A stretch of DNA of 46,072 bases from Priestia flexa NBRC 15715 (GTDB lineage: Bacteria; Bacillota; Bacilli; Bacillales; Bacillaceae_H), in the NCBI RefSeq assembly GCF_001591565.1, contig NZ_BCVD01000011.1, positions 1 to 46,072 of the forward strand. Direction: 5' to 3'. The position numbers and the translations under genes are program-made. Below are positions 1 through 7,512 of this stretch, one piece after another (positions within the stretch are counted from its first letter, which is position 1; each line of letters starts with the position of its first letter). The notes under the pieces are model-generated. The model saw nothing but the letters and a program-made list of their open reading frames with translations, had not been told where the DNA came from and did no database searches.

Positions 1-1101
1 CCAGCTTTCTTTGGACACTTCGATGGCAAGCTTTGTGCTCACTTTCGCTTTTGCGAGACCGGCTGCTGCTTGGGATTGGACATCTGCCCACGTTTCGTGA
101 GCTGTGTGCTTCATATCCTTTACGCCGTCTGAAACAGCTTGTACGCCGGTGTTCCAGCCCGTTTTTGTCGCGGTCCAAGCAGCTTCTGTTCCGTGGGTGA
201 CTTTGTCAACGCCTGCGTGAAAGCCATCCATTGTCTTATCCCATGCATGTTCGACCCCACTTGTGACGCTTCTCCAAGCCGCACCCCAAAATCCTTTTTC
301 TTCTTTCTTCTTGGCATGTGGGTTTTCGCATACTTCAAGCGTGAAGCTTTCTTGCGCTTGAATGTTCTTTTGATTTTCGTAGGCTTTTCGCTCGGCTTCT
401 TTGGCTTCCACATACGAAACGGCGCGGCTGTTGGCTTCCCCCTGCATGCCATACACTGGGCTTGCTTTATAGGCATCAAGGTCAAAGTAAAGAGGCGTCG
501 CGTTACCTGCTTGACTTGTGGAACTTGTGACGGCTTGAATGTTTTGGGTGACCATATTATAGAAGAATGACAGCCCTTTGTATTCTTGAACGAGATCCGC
601 GTCTAGCTGATTCACGGCTTGGAGCGTATCCTTTCGCTCTTGTTCTGCTTCTTCTAGGTACTGATTGTACTTAGCACTTGAAAAGACGTTGAGCGGTAAG
701 ATATGGTCGATTGTATTAAAAATATTCTGCAGAGCGTTTTGCTGCTGGATAATCATTTCTTTAGCTTGCGTGTTTCCTTGATGAACATTTTGGTCTAGAA
801 ACGCTTCCGCTACAAACGTACTTCCTTCAAGCTCTGAAGTTCCCATTTTTGCTTCAATGGTTTCAAAAAAAGCTCGGTTTGTTTCAATTAAGTTCAGCCA
901 CTGATTAGCAATGTCTGCGTGGCTTTGATAAAAAGCTTTAATATTGTCTGCGCCTTTTCCTTGAAGATCCTCATCTAAAGCGGCGATTCGCTTAAACGCT
1001 TTTTGTAATACTAGTAGTTGCTTTTCCATTTCGTTATATGAACTGATGCGCTCTTTTGCTGTCTCTAGCAGCGCGCTCGCATCATATACAGCGTTTTGCA
1101 C
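1..1101 (-). CDS. LXG-domain polymorphic toxin, partial (C-terminus beyond window)
   Basis: This is an open reading frame of 367 codons with no stop before the left edge, so the toxin domain is not visible. The N-terminus (YDASALLETAKERISSYNEM, then a GKGADNIKAFY stretch near residues 50-60 and QWLNLIETNRAFFETI after it) has the pattern of the LXG domain, which targets toxins to the type VII secretion system of Firmicutes. The first 230 residues look wholly helical. After about residue 290 comes a Trp- and Gly-spaced segment (GFWGAAW, HAWDKTMDGF, AAWTATKTGW) that may be the pre-toxin region. The start is GTG at 1101 behind GAGAGGAG; an in-frame TAG a dozen codons upstream excludes a longer start. 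It follows ywqH and ywqI, matching the B. subtilis ywqH-ywqI-ywqJ order. The toxin activity and immunity gene cannot be assigned here. Confidence 0.88.
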   Translation of the reverse strand, partial: MQNAVYDASALLETAKERISSYNEMEKQLLVLQKAFKRIAALDEDLQGKGADNIKAFYQSHADIANQWLNLIETNRAFFETIEAKMGTSELEGSTFVAEAFLDQNVHQGNTQAKEMIIQQQNALQNIFNTIDHILPLNVFSSAKYNQYLEEAEQERKDTLQAVNQLDADLVQEYKGLSFFYNMVTQNIQAVTSSTSQAGNATPLYFDLDAYKASPVYGMQGEANSRAVSYVEAKEAERKAYENQKNIQAQESFTLEVCENPHAKKKEEKGFWGAAWRSVTSGVEHAWDKTMDGFHAGVDKVTHGTEAAWTATKTGWNTGVQAVSDGVKDMKHTAHETWADVQSQAAAGLAKAKVSTKLAIEVSKESW

Positions 1102-1156
1102 TCCAAAAAGCTCCTCTCTATTATATACGTTTTCTACCTATCTTTCATCCTACGCC

Positions 1157-1420
1157 TTATCTGCGCGCCATCATCTCATCCTGCGCTTTCAGCTGTTTGA
1201 GGTTGCTTTCCGTATCCGCTATTTGCTTAGTCAGAAGCTGAACATAGTTCGTCATGAGCTGCTGGATTTCCATCTCTTGATTCTTCATCATCTCCGTGAT
1301 TTCTAAACGATTGTCTCCGACGCTTTTCATTTCCTTTACGACGATGTTATCTTTCGCTGCCTTTAACGCGTTTAGCTCATTCATGACCGATTCATAGTTT
1401 AATTTAATCGTTTTTCCCAT
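1157..1420 (-). CDS. ywqI: YwqI-like LXG-associated small helical protein (DUF5344 type)
   Basis: An 87-residue, highly charged and almost entirely helical protein. Size, composition and position match YwqI (DUF5344), one of the two small WXG100-like partners encoded just before LXG toxins. Such partners are known in related systems to bind the LXG domain and help present it to the type VII secretion machinery; that role is inferred here. The ATG is preceded by AGGGAGG at good spacing and lies two bases after the ywqH stop, so the two are co-translated. The toxin gene starts 55 bp downstream. There is no signal peptide or membrane segment, as expected for this family. Confidence 0.8.
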   Translation of the reverse strand: MGKTIKLNYESVMNELNALKAAKDNIVVKEMKSVGDNRLEITEMMKNQEMEIQQLMTNYVQLLTKQIADTESNLKQLKAQDEMMARR

Positions 1421-1422
1421 GC

Positions 1423-1848
1423 TTACAGCCTCCCTCTGATATGACTAATCTTTCGGTGCAGATCCTCCGCTGCTTCTTCTCCTTTATGTACAAGCGAACT
1501 CGCTTCTGTTGCCACGAAGCTCAGTCCGTTTAATAGAAGCTGTTGACGTTCAAGCTTCAGAATTGCCGAATCAATATCCGATAAGTAGTCTTCATATTCA
1601 TCTTGTAAGATTCGCTTCAGCTCTTCTTTCGCACTTTCACGCTGTTCATCAAATGAAGTCGACCGCTTTCCTTTCCATCCTTCTCCAAGCTCTGGATTGG
1701 TTACTAAGCTCATATCGTTCATGGAGAGCGTTCTCTCTGACGTCACTTGCTGCTTGGCGGACTCCAACAACCGAATTTTTTCATTTACTTCCGCTGCTTG
1801 ATGAGAAATCGTACTTGATAGCCCAGCAATAATCTTTGCGTAATCCAC
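1423..1848 (-). CDS. ywqH: YwqH-like LXG-associated protein (DUF5082 type)
   Basis: A 141-residue coiled-coil protein resembling YwqH (DUF5082), the first gene of Bacillus LXG toxin operons. It contains a central Trp-Lys-Gly (EGWKGKRSTSFDEQ), reminiscent of the WXG turn between two long helices. The longest reading frame begins at an ATG at 1878, but GTG at 1848 (VDYAKIIAGL...) is chosen because GGAGGTG sits seven bases before it and the probable promoter -10 lies at 1886-1891, too close to the upstream ATG. The product is predicted to act in the cytoplasm as a partner or adaptor for the LXG toxin. It is the first gene of the operon. Confidence 0.8.
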   Translation of the reverse strand: MDYAKIIAGLSSTISHQAAEVNEKIRLLESAKQQVTSERTLSMNDMSLVTNPELGEGWKGKRSTSFDEQRESAKEELKRILQDEYEDYLSDIDSAILKLERQQLLLNGLSFVATEASSLVHKGEEAAEDLHRKISHIRGRL

Positions 1849-1885
1849 TGATCGCACCTCCGCACAGTATTTTTCCATATTTTAT

Positions 1886-1914
1886 AGTATAAAATAATGA
1901 ATATTGGTTCTAAA
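1886..1914 (-). promoter_or_regulatory. Probable SigA promoter of the ywqH-ywqI-LXG operon
   Basis: Read on the minus strand, TATACT (1886-1891) lies 17 bases from TTTAGA (1909-1914), a 4/6 match to the -35 consensus. Transcription would begin near 1878, leaving a short leader before the GTG start at 1848. Inferred from sequence only. Confidence 0.45.
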
Positions 1915-2014
1915 TAGGAAGAACTTCTCTTTTTCTACTAATATCTGTGAGTTCAATGGAAATTTTTAGATAAAAGACCTATACATATTCCATTTTTTTC
2001 TTTGATCTTTTTTA

Positions 2015-2044
2015 TTGACAAATAAAATACATTGTAACTATAAT
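2015..2044 (+). promoter_or_regulatory. SigA promoter of the Rrf2 regulator gene
   Basis: A perfect TTGACA (2015-2020) and a perfect TATAAT (2039-2044) are separated by 18 bases, 23 bases upstream of the ATG. The -10 hexamer lies in the centre of the dyad at 2032-2052, so a repressor bound there would occlude RNA polymerase. Confidence 0.8.
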
Positions 2045-2052
2045 GGTTACAA
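2032..2052 (+). promoter_or_regulatory. Dyad operator TTGTAAC-N7-GTTACAA (autoregulation)
   Basis: A perfect 7-bp inverted repeat spaced by 7 bases (TATAATG, which contains the -10 box). A close relative occurs in front of the adjacent oxidoreductase gene. The likely ligand is the Rrf2-family protein encoded immediately downstream; binding is inferred. Confidence 0.7.
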
Positions 2053-2067
2053 CGGTGGTGATAAGCA

Positions 2068-2490
2068 ATGAAACAAATTAGCAGCCGATTCTCCATGGCC
2101 GTTCATACGTTAACTCTAATTGCGGTCGCACCCAGTGAATGCACGGGCGACTTTATTGCAGGAAGCGTAAATACAAACCCTGTCGTCGTTCGAAGAATTA
2201 TGAGCATGTTGAAAAAAGCTGGCTTAATTGACGTACGGGCAGGTGTTGGCGGAGCGTCGCTTTTGAAAGAACCGTCAGAAATTACCCTACTCGATGTTTA
2301 CAAAGCAGTTGATGTGGTTGAAGATGGACAGTTGTTTAATATTCATGAAAAGCCAAACATCTTATGCCCAGTGGGAAGAACGATTGAAGACTCTCTTTCT
2401 GCGGAGCTAAAAGAAGCTCAGGCTGCCATGGAAAAACGATTGAATGAAACGACCATTGGAATGATGATTGAAAAAGCACATGGTAACTAA
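2068..2490 (+). CDS. ywnA: Rrf2-family transcriptional regulator (YwnA-like)
   Basis: A 140-residue Rrf2-family winged-helix DNA-binding protein. The N-terminal half carries the family helix-turn-helix (GSVNTNPVVVRRIMSMLKKAGL, about residues 32-53) followed by the wing (VRAGVGGASLLKEP). It lacks the three clustered cysteines that bind an Fe-S cluster in IscR/NsrR. It has only Cys25 and Cys100 (in the PNILCPVG segment), at positions resembling the redox cysteines of thiol-sensing Rrf2 members, so an oxidative or electrophile signal is plausible but unproven. The start has a GGTGGTGA ribosome site. The promoter contains a perfect dyad and a related site precedes the next gene, which suggests autoregulation plus control of that gene. 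A terminator follows the stop codon. Confidence 0.85.
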   Translation: MKQISSRFSMAVHTLTLIAVAPSECTGDFIAGSVNTNPVVVRRIMSMLKKAGLIDVRAGVGGASLLKEPSEITLLDVYKAVDVVEDGQLFNIHEKPNILCPVGRTIEDSLSAELKEAQAAMEKRLNETTIGMMIEKAHGN

Positions 2491-2512
2491 AGCTCTTTTA
2501 TGAGCTTTTTTT
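2489..2512 (+). terminator. Intrinsic terminator after the Rrf2 gene
   Basis: A 7-bp stem, AAAGCTC/GAGCTTT, with a 6-base loop is followed by a run of T. It overlaps the stop codon of the Rrf2 gene and separates it from the oxidoreductase gene, which therefore needs its own promoter. Confidence 0.75.
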
Positions 2513-2522
2513 AAAACACTAG

Positions 2523-2558
2523 TTGTAACCATTCGAGTTATAACCAGTATGGTTATAT
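2523..2558 (+). promoter_or_regulatory. Tandem operator half-sites before the oxidoreductase gene
   Basis: Three half-sites lie at a 14-15 base period: TTGTAAC (2523-2529), the self-complementary GTTATAAC (2537-2544) and GTTATAT (2552-2558). The first two form TTGTAAC-N7-GTTATAA, one mismatch from the dyad in the Rrf2 promoter. A TATACT -10 candidate abuts at 2558-2563. The likely role is repression by the neighbouring Rrf2 protein. Confidence 0.6.
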
Positions 2559-2586
2559 ATACTAAATAAAGTGGAGGAATGAACAG

Positions 2587-3441
2587 ATGAAAATGTTAGT
2601 TACAGGAGCAACAGGACAATTCGGTTCAATTGTAGTTGAAACTCTTTTACAAACGGTACCCGCAGAAAACCTAGCGGTGAGCGTGCGAAACCCTGAAAAG
2701 GCAGCGCACCTAAAAGCACAAGGAGTTGACGTGCGTCACGGTGATTTTGATCAACCCGAAACGCTTGCTGAAGCGTTCGCTGGCATTGATCGTTTACTGC
2801 TTGTATCAACAGACGGAGATAATAAAACGCGCATTCGTCAACATCAAGCTGCCGTTGAAGCTGCAAAGCAAGCGGGCGTTTCGTTCATCGCTTACACAAG
2901 CCTGGCAAAAGCAGACGAAAGCACTCTTTCTCTTGCAGAAGTGCATCGCGCAACGGAAAAAGCCATTAAGGAATCAGGCATTGCCTATTCTCTTCTTCGC
3001 AACAACTGGTACGTGGAAAATGAAGCGGGTACGGTTCAAGGCGTACTTCACGGAGCACCTTGGCTAAATCCAACAGGTGATGCAAAAATCAGCTGGGCGT
3101 TACGAAGCGACTATGCTCAGGCAGCAGCTGCTGTTTTAGCTGGAGAGGGTCACGAAAACACCGTATATGAACTAGCAGGCACGCCGCGCACTCAAAAAGA
3201 ACTTGCCGCTATCGCAAGCAACGTGCTTCAAAAAGACGTGGAAGTCGTAAACGTAGACGATGCTGGGTTTAAGGAAGCGCTAAGCGGAGCTGGGTTACCA
3301 GGCTTTGTCGTTGACATGCTTGTTGAGATGCAAGAACCAATTCGTCAAGGCTCTCTCGATGTAGAAAGCACTGACTTAGAAAAACTGCTCGGTCGCAAAG
3401 CACAGCCGCTTGATGTGTTTGTTCAGGCATTGATGAATTAA
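2587..3441 (+). CDS. NAD(P)-binding atypical SDR, QorB/NmrA-like quinone reductase
   Basis: A 284-residue atypical short-chain dehydrogenase. It opens with the Rossmann nucleotide-binding signature GATGQFGS (about residues 7-14), followed by an acidic-to-basic turn region (SVRNPEKAAHL) that suggests NADP(H) preference. It has the NmrA/QorB core motifs FIAYTSLAKAD and LLRNNWYVEN. Family members reduce quinones with NAD(P)H or act as redox-sensing NADP binders; the substrate here is not evident. The ribosome site is GTGGAGGA, ten bases before the ATG. It is next to an Rrf2 regulator and shares its operator pattern, so it is probably the inducible detoxification target of that regulator. Confidence 0.85.
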   Translation: MKMLVTGATGQFGSIVVETLLQTVPAENLAVSVRNPEKAAHLKAQGVDVRHGDFDQPETLAEAFAGIDRLLLVSTDGDNKTRIRQHQAAVEAAKQAGVSFIAYTSLAKADESTLSLAEVHRATEKAIKESGIAYSLLRNNWYVENEAGTVQGVLHGAPWLNPTGDAKISWALRSDYAQAAAAVLAGEGHENTVYELAGTPRTQKELAAIASNVLQKDVEVVNVDDAGFKEALSGAGLPGFVVDMLVEMQEPIRQGSLDVESTDLEKLLGRKAQPLDVFVQALMN

Positions 3442-3525
3442 TAGGCACAACAAAAAGAGAACACATACCTTTTATTACAAACGTATTTATCATTAAAATA
3501 AAATGATATACAATTGATAAACCAA

Positions 3526-3576
3526 AAAAAGGATAGATGAACAGGATTAAAGTGTCTGTATTCATCTATTCTTTTT
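3526..3576. terminator. Bidirectional terminator-like inverted repeat
   Basis: AAAAAGGATAGATGAA (3526-3541) pairs with TTCATCTATTCTTTTT (3561-3576), a 16-bp stem with one G-U wobble and a 19-base loop. The A-rich start and T-rich end make it work as a terminator in either direction. It probably ends the oxidoreductase transcript. Confidence 0.6.
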
Positions 3577-4048
3577 TGTACAACAAAGGATTTTATTGAC
3601 CACAACACAATGATGATTGTCGTAGCATTATAAAGAAAAGAAGCGGTAACACTAGTGTATAATACTATCAATCTTTTTAGTGTAGGAATCATTACCGCCC
3701 CTTTAAAAACTAGAGAACAAGTATATTTATTATAAGAAACACTCCGCTAAACATATTTCAATATAGAAATGATTTCATCACTTTTTATTGATTAATCATT
3801 CTTCCTTACTTACCTATCTACTATGTAAGTCAATGTTATAAACTTTCCTTATGACTCTTACCGAACTATAAGCAGAAAAGACTACTGAAGCAATTATTCT
3901 GAACCACGACAATACCCCCCTACTCTATGAACCATTTAACCATATCAAATAATTTACCAATTTTTCAAAAAAACCATTCAAGAATATCCACTCTTATTTT
4001 TGGAACAATACAATTGACTGTACTAACAAATAAGGAGGTTAGTTAGAA
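3577..4048. other. Gene-free AT-rich spacer
   Basis: I see no credible gene here. The open frames on the minus strand (up to 84 codons near 3438-3692) lack ribosome sites and have no protein-like composition. A weak long-range inverted repeat joins GCGGTAA (3643-3649) with TTACCGC (3692-3698). The last 90 bases should hold the promoter of the spore-coat operon; AGAATA near 3982 resembles a forespore-sigma -35, but no convincing -10 follows. Confidence 0.5.
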
Positions 4049-4294
4049 ATGGATCATCAACGATTAGCCAATCATGAATCACTGGATTTACATGAAGTTA
4101 TAAATTTTAAAACGCTTTGCATAGCGAAATCTAAGCTAATGCAAGGACTCGTATTTGATGATGATTTAAGAGCCTTAATGAAAAAAGATGTGGAACAATC
4201 TATCAAAGCGCTTGAAGAATTACAGGTAGTTTATCAACGCGTACCGTTTGAAGCACCAGTTCCTCAAAACCGACCAACACCAATAATAAATTAA
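4049..4294 (+). CDS. yraG: YraG-like small spore coat protein (CotF family, short partner)
   Basis: An 81-residue acidic helical protein with the CotF-type segment [18 protein letters not shown] and a conserved [17 protein letters not shown] tail, ending in a Pro-rich stretch. Length and order (short coat protein, long coat protein, AdhB, short, long) match YraG of the B. subtilis yraG-yraF-adhB-yraE-yraD operon. It is predicted to be made late in sporulation and placed in the coat; the precise role is unknown. The start has an ideal AAGGAGG site. It is paralogous to the 64-residue protein downstream of adhB. Confidence 0.8.
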   Translation: MDHQRLANHESLDLHEVINFKTLCIAKSKLMQGLVFDDDLRALMKKDVEQSIKALEELQVVYQRVPFEAPVPQNRPTPIIN

Positions 4295-4310
4295 CAAGGA
4301 GGCACTTTCA

Positions 4311-4679
4311 TTGAATCAGGACTATCTAGACCCTATAAACGCGTTGCACATGCCAGAGCTAGCGGATACTACATTTGCAATGGATTTACTTCTTCGCTCC
4401 AAAGAAGGTGTACGCAATATTGCCACGGCATTAACGGAGACTGCATCGCCTGATGTTAGAACCCTCTTACGAAATCAATTAATGCAAGGTATTGCCATGC
4501 ACCAAGAAATTACGGAATTAATGATCAATAAAAAATGGTTCCATCCATACGAACTAAGTGAACAGTATAAATTAGATCAACTCTCTGCCAACAATACATT
4601 GATGATTGGAAAAATGAATTTATTCCCGCTTGAAAGCAATAGAAAAGGGCTGTTTGACCGAACACCTGATGATCACTAA
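4311..4679 (+). CDS. yraF: YraF-like spore coat protein (CotF family, long partner)
   Basis: A 122-residue coat-F-family protein. Conserved features are the [25 protein letters not shown]-type helix near residues 19-43 and the [23 protein letters not shown] helix near residues 64-86. These helices resemble half of the ferritin-like fold attributed to CotF/CotX-type coat proteins. Translation starts at TTG, 11 bases after AAGGAGG, 16 bases beyond the yraG stop. It is paralogous to the 101-residue protein at the end of the operon. Inferred function: a structural or scaffold component of the spore coat. Confidence 0.82.
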   Translation: MNQDYLDPINALHMPELADTTFAMDLLLRSKEGVRNIATALTETASPDVRTLLRNQLMQGIAMHQEITELMINKKWFHPYELSEQYKLDQLSANNTLMIGKMNLFPLESNRKGLFDRTPDDH

Positions 4680-4697
4680 CACTGGAGGCTGTATAGC

Positions 4698-5834
4698 ATG
4701 AAGGCAGTAACGTATCAAGGTATTAAAAATATTGTAGTTAAAGAAGTGCCAGACCCAAAGATTGAAAAACGAGATGACATGATCATTAAAGTAACGAGTA
4801 CAGCTATATGTGGGTCTGATTTACATTTAATTCACGGCATGATTCCTAACCTGCAAGAAAACTATGTTATTGGCCATGAGCCAATGGGAATCGTTGAAGA
4901 AGTTGGACCCGATGTGACTAAGGTAAAAAAAGGAGACCGAGTCATTATTCCTTTTAATATCGCATGCGGTGAATGTCTTTACTGTAAAAACCATTTGGAA
5001 AGCCAATGTGATAACTCGAATGATAATGGTGATATGGGTGCCTATTTCGGATATTCTGGTAACACGGGTGGCTACCCAGGTGGGCAAGCTGAATATTTAA
5101 GGGTGCCATTTGCTAATTTTACTCACTTCAAAATCCCAGAAACCTGTGAAGAACCTGATGAAAAGTTAACGGTGATTGCCGATGCGATGACTACTGGTTA
5201 TTGGAGCGTTGACAATGCAGGCGTAAAGAATGGTGATACAGTTATTGTTCTTGGCTGTGGTCCCGTTGGTCTTTTCGCTCAAAAATTCTGTTGGCTAAAA
5301 GGTGCAAAGCGTGTCATTGCCGTAGATTATGTAGACTATCGCTTGCAACATGCCAAACGTACTAACAAAGTTGAAATTGTTAATTTTGAACACTTTGAAA
5401 ATCCAGGAATGCATTTGAAAGAAATAACAAAAGGCGGCGCTGATGTTGTTATTGACGCAGTTGGTATGGACGCTAAAATGACTGACTTAGAATTCTTAGC
5501 GAGCGGAATGAAACTTCAAGGCGGAGCATTCGGTGCGTTTATTACCGCTTCACAAGCAGTACGTAAAGGCGGCACAATTCAAGTGACAGGCGTTTACGGT
5601 GGCAAATATAATGGATTCCCAATGGGAGATATTATGAACCGAAACATTAATATTCGAACTGGACAAGCACCTGTGATTCACTATATGCCCTATATGTTTG
5701 AATTAGTTTCGACTGGAAAAATTGATCCAGGCGATGTCGTAAGTCATGTCCTTCCACTTAGTGAAGCAAAACGCGGCTATGAGATTTTCGATACGAAAAC
5801 AGATGATTGTATAAAAGTCGTGTTGAAACCTTGA
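4698..5834 (+). CDS. adhB: Zinc-dependent alcohol dehydrogenase AdhB
   Basis: A 378-residue medium-chain zinc alcohol/formaldehyde-dehydrogenase-type enzyme. Visible motifs are the catalytic-zinc segment CGSDLHLIHG (Cys38 region), GHEPMGIVEEVG, the structural-zinc cysteines in CGECLYCKNHLESQC (about residues 92-106), and the nucleotide-binding GCGPVGLFAQ near residue 190 with a following acidic AVDYVD, which favours NAD+. The length is that of the glutathione-independent formaldehyde dehydrogenase branch. It sits between two pairs of spore-coat proteins, as AdhB does in B. subtilis, so it is probably expressed during sporulation. The physiological substrate is unknown. Confidence 0.88.
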   Translation: MKAVTYQGIKNIVVKEVPDPKIEKRDDMIIKVTSTAICGSDLHLIHGMIPNLQENYVIGHEPMGIVEEVGPDVTKVKKGDRVIIPFNIACGECLYCKNHLESQCDNSNDNGDMGAYFGYSGNTGGYPGGQAEYLRVPFANFTHFKIPETCEEPDEKLTVIADAMTTGYWSVDNAGVKNGDTVIVLGCGPVGLFAQKFCWLKGAKRVIAVDYVDYRLQHAKRTNKVEIVNFEHFENPGMHLKEITKGGADVVIDAVGMDAKMTDLEFLASGMKLQGGAFGAFITASQAVRKGGTIQVTGVYGGKYNGFPMGDIMNRNINIRTGQAPVIHYMPYMFELVSTGKIDPGDVVSHVLPLSEAKRGYEIFDTKTDDCIKVVLKP

Positions 5835-5850
5835 GAAAGGAGATAAAAAA

Positions 5851-6045
5851 ATGAACTATGGCTTACATGAAGTTCTTGAGCTCCAAGAAATGGCGGCATT
5901 TAAGACCACTTGTTTAACGAAATCTAAAACAATGAAAGCATTGGTTAATGATCCTTTATTAAAAGATATTATGCAGCAAGACATTGATGTATCTACAAGA
6001 CAATTACAAGAATACGCTTCGATTCTTTCCAACGTTAAGCAGTGA
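5851..6045 (+). CDS. yraE: YraE-like small spore coat protein (short partner)
   Basis: A 64-residue helical protein aligned with YraG along its length: LHEVLELQEMAAFKTTCLTK and the DIMQQDIDVSTRQLQEY segment match the equivalents in the 81-residue protein. It follows adhB by 16 bases, behind a GAAAGGAG site. It is likely a spore coat component co-expressed with its long partner immediately downstream. Confidence 0.8.
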   Translation: MNYGLHEVLELQEMAAFKTTCLTKSKTMKALVNDPLLKDIMQQDIDVSTRQLQEYASILSNVKQ

Positions 6046-6063
6046 ATTAGGAGGTGAATGACT

Positions 6064-6363
6064 ATGAATGGAATCATTGAATCTTTAACTGGCATGGACG
6101 CACTGTCTGATCAAGTCGTTGCAATGGATTTGCTCATTTCAGCTAAAAGCGGCGTTAGAAATTATGCCATGGCCGTTACGGACGCAGGAACGCCAGAAAT
6201 TAAAGAAATGCTCACTCTCCATTTAGTGGAAGCTCTTGATATGCATGAACGAATTTCCACATATATGATGGAAAAAGGATGGTACCACGCTTGGGATATG
6301 AACGAGCAGGTAAGTTTGAATTTAAACAACATTAATACAGTATTAAAATTACCTACATTATAA
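6064..6363 (+). CDS. yraD: YraD-like spore coat protein (long partner)
   Basis: A coat-F-family protein paralogous to the 122-residue YraF-like protein. The helices VAMDLLISAKSGVRNYAMAV and LDMHERISTYMMEKGWYHAW correspond one-to-one. The frame is open from ATG at 6058, but TAGGAGGTGAATGACTATG places an ideal site before ATG at 6064 (MNGIIESLTGMDAL), which I prefer; the difference is two residues. It is the last gene of the operon, followed by a strong terminator. Inferred role: structural spore coat protein. Confidence 0.8.
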   Translation: MNGIIESLTGMDALSDQVVAMDLLISAKSGVRNYAMAVTDAGTPEIKEMLTLHLVEALDMHERISTYMMEKGWYHAWDMNEQVSLNLNNINTVLKLPTL

Positions 6364-6416
6364 AAAATACCGAGGAACAGTTTAGCACTCTCCACTAAAC
6401 TGTTCCTCAGTATTTT
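6364..6416 (+). terminator. Strong terminator of the yra/adhB spore operon
   Basis: GAGGAACAGTTTAG (6372-6385) pairs perfectly with CTAAACTGTTCCTC (6395-6408). After a single C-A mismatch the stem extends with AAAATAC/GTATTTT, giving a T-rich 3' side. It lies directly after the yraD stop. Confidence 0.88.
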
Positions 6417-6561
6417 CTGAAAGGAAATACAATTAATACCTCCTGCTGACTTCTGTTTGTTTTACACGATGTAATTTGGAACCTTAAAGATAAGATGCTG
6501 TTCTTTTACTAAAAACATATAATCACTTACTTTCCATTTTCAAACGTCACTCTCTTTTTTT

Positions 6562-7329
6562 CTATGCCCAAAGCTTAAAAATCTTCCCTCTCTTCACCGC
6601 TTCCGGCTCTTCCATCTCAAGAGCCATTCCTTCAATGACTGCTTCTGCATTTTCCATAAACGTATAGAGCTGGCCCGTTCCGTACTGGTCGGAAATGACG
6701 TCATAAGCTTTTGAAAGAGAATAGTCCCAATACGTGCGCTCGTCTACGCCTGATGCGATAACGTGAGCGAGTCGGTGCTTGATAAAAGTTGAAGCAGATT
6801 TGCGCGCTTGCTTTCCGTTGAGCCCTAGGATACTTCCAGCGCTAAGCTGAGTTACAAATCCTTTTTTTACAAGATTGTATAGTTTATCTGGGTGCTGTTG
6901 AAAGACTGGGTGACGTTCAGGTGCTTGTAAGATTGGTACGATTCCTTGAAGCTGCAGGTCGTAGAGTACGCTATCGAGATTCGTTGGTAACGTATGATAA
7001 GGTAGAGACATTAATAGATATTTGTCCGTATGGTTCAGTGTAAGAAGCTTTTGTTTTTCATAGTTTTTAAGTAGCTGAGGCGAGGCGGGTACGAGCTGCC
7101 CCGGCAAAACGCGAAGCGGAATAAGGGCTTCTTCTAGCCAATCGTTGGCGGCGCTCGCATACAAAATAAGTTCATGGCGCGTCACGTCGGACTCTTCCCA
7201 AAACAGCGGAGTGGCGACGACGGAATGAACGCCTTTTTTCACAAGCGAACGCGCCATATTCGTAAACGTCTGCACATCTCTTGGTCCATTATCAATGTTC
7301 GGCAAAATAAAGGTTTGAAGATCAATCAT
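6562..7329 (-). CDS. Degenerate YwqE/CpsB-like PHP-fold protein (probable pseudophosphatase)
   Basis: A 255-residue protein collinear with YwqE-type PHP protein-tyrosine phosphatases, including the intact paralogue at 33534-34301 (shared MIDL, ILP, ATP, LPGQ, NAE and the C-terminal RRKKFLGLF-like end). The metal ligands are gone. The first HxH is Gln5-Thr-Phe7, the ATPHH pair is Leu42-Phe43, Glu of LPGQE is Leu79, His of HPER is Ala136, and the DSHD motif is GVDE at 194-197. Catalysis by the family mechanism therefore looks impossible, though the scaffold is conserved and the gene is intact. A GGAGGAGGGC site precedes the ATG. It may be a binding or regulatory protein; its function is unknown. 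Confidence 0.8.
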   Translation of the reverse strand: MIDLQTFILPNIDNGPRDVQTFTNMARSLVKKGVHSVVATPLFWEESDVTRHELILYASAANDWLEEALIPLRVLPGQLVPASPQLLKNYEKQKLLTLNHTDKYLLMSLPYHTLPTNLDSVLYDLQLQGIVPILQAPERHPVFQQHPDKLYNLVKKGFVTQLSAGSILGLNGKQARKSASTFIKHRLAHVIASGVDERTYWDYSLSKAYDVISDQYGTGQLYTFMENAEAVIEGMALEMEEPEAVKRGKIFKLWA

Positions 7330-7512
7330 TGAACGATGCCCTCCTCCACAAATTGTCTATCTTTATCATACGATGTTTCACGGAGATTCTCTATGGAATT
7401 CGCTCGACAACTTATCCAACAATCATTCGTACAATTACAAGAAATACGAAAAGTCCTAACAAAATCCACCAAATTCGCTTATGAATTGATACTTAAGAAA
7501 ATGGACCTAAAT

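Noticed and set aside
139-570. 143-codon open frame on the plus strand
   Set aside because: It is antisense to the LXG reading frame, which continues without stop through the whole stretch and has a family-type protein sequence; this frame has no ribosome site and a nonsensical composition.
3269-3692. Open frames of 84-98 codons on the minus strand after the oxidoreductase gene
   Set aside because: They overlap the real gene or lie in AT-rich spacer with a terminator; no ribosome sites, and the Phe/Tyr/Cys-rich composition is typical of noncoding DNA.
6562-7329. Calling the first PHP-like gene a pseudogene
   Set aside because: The frame is full length with a good ribosome site and conserved scaffold motifs; only the catalytic residues are replaced, and a second copy shows the same pattern, so a non-catalytic gene is more likely.
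7412-7492. Hydrophobic open stretch on the minus strand (WWILLGLFVFLVIVRMIVG before a stop)
   Set aside because: It looks like a single membrane helix, but the frame has a stop immediately upstream and no ATG, GTG or TTG start with a ribosome site before the helix.
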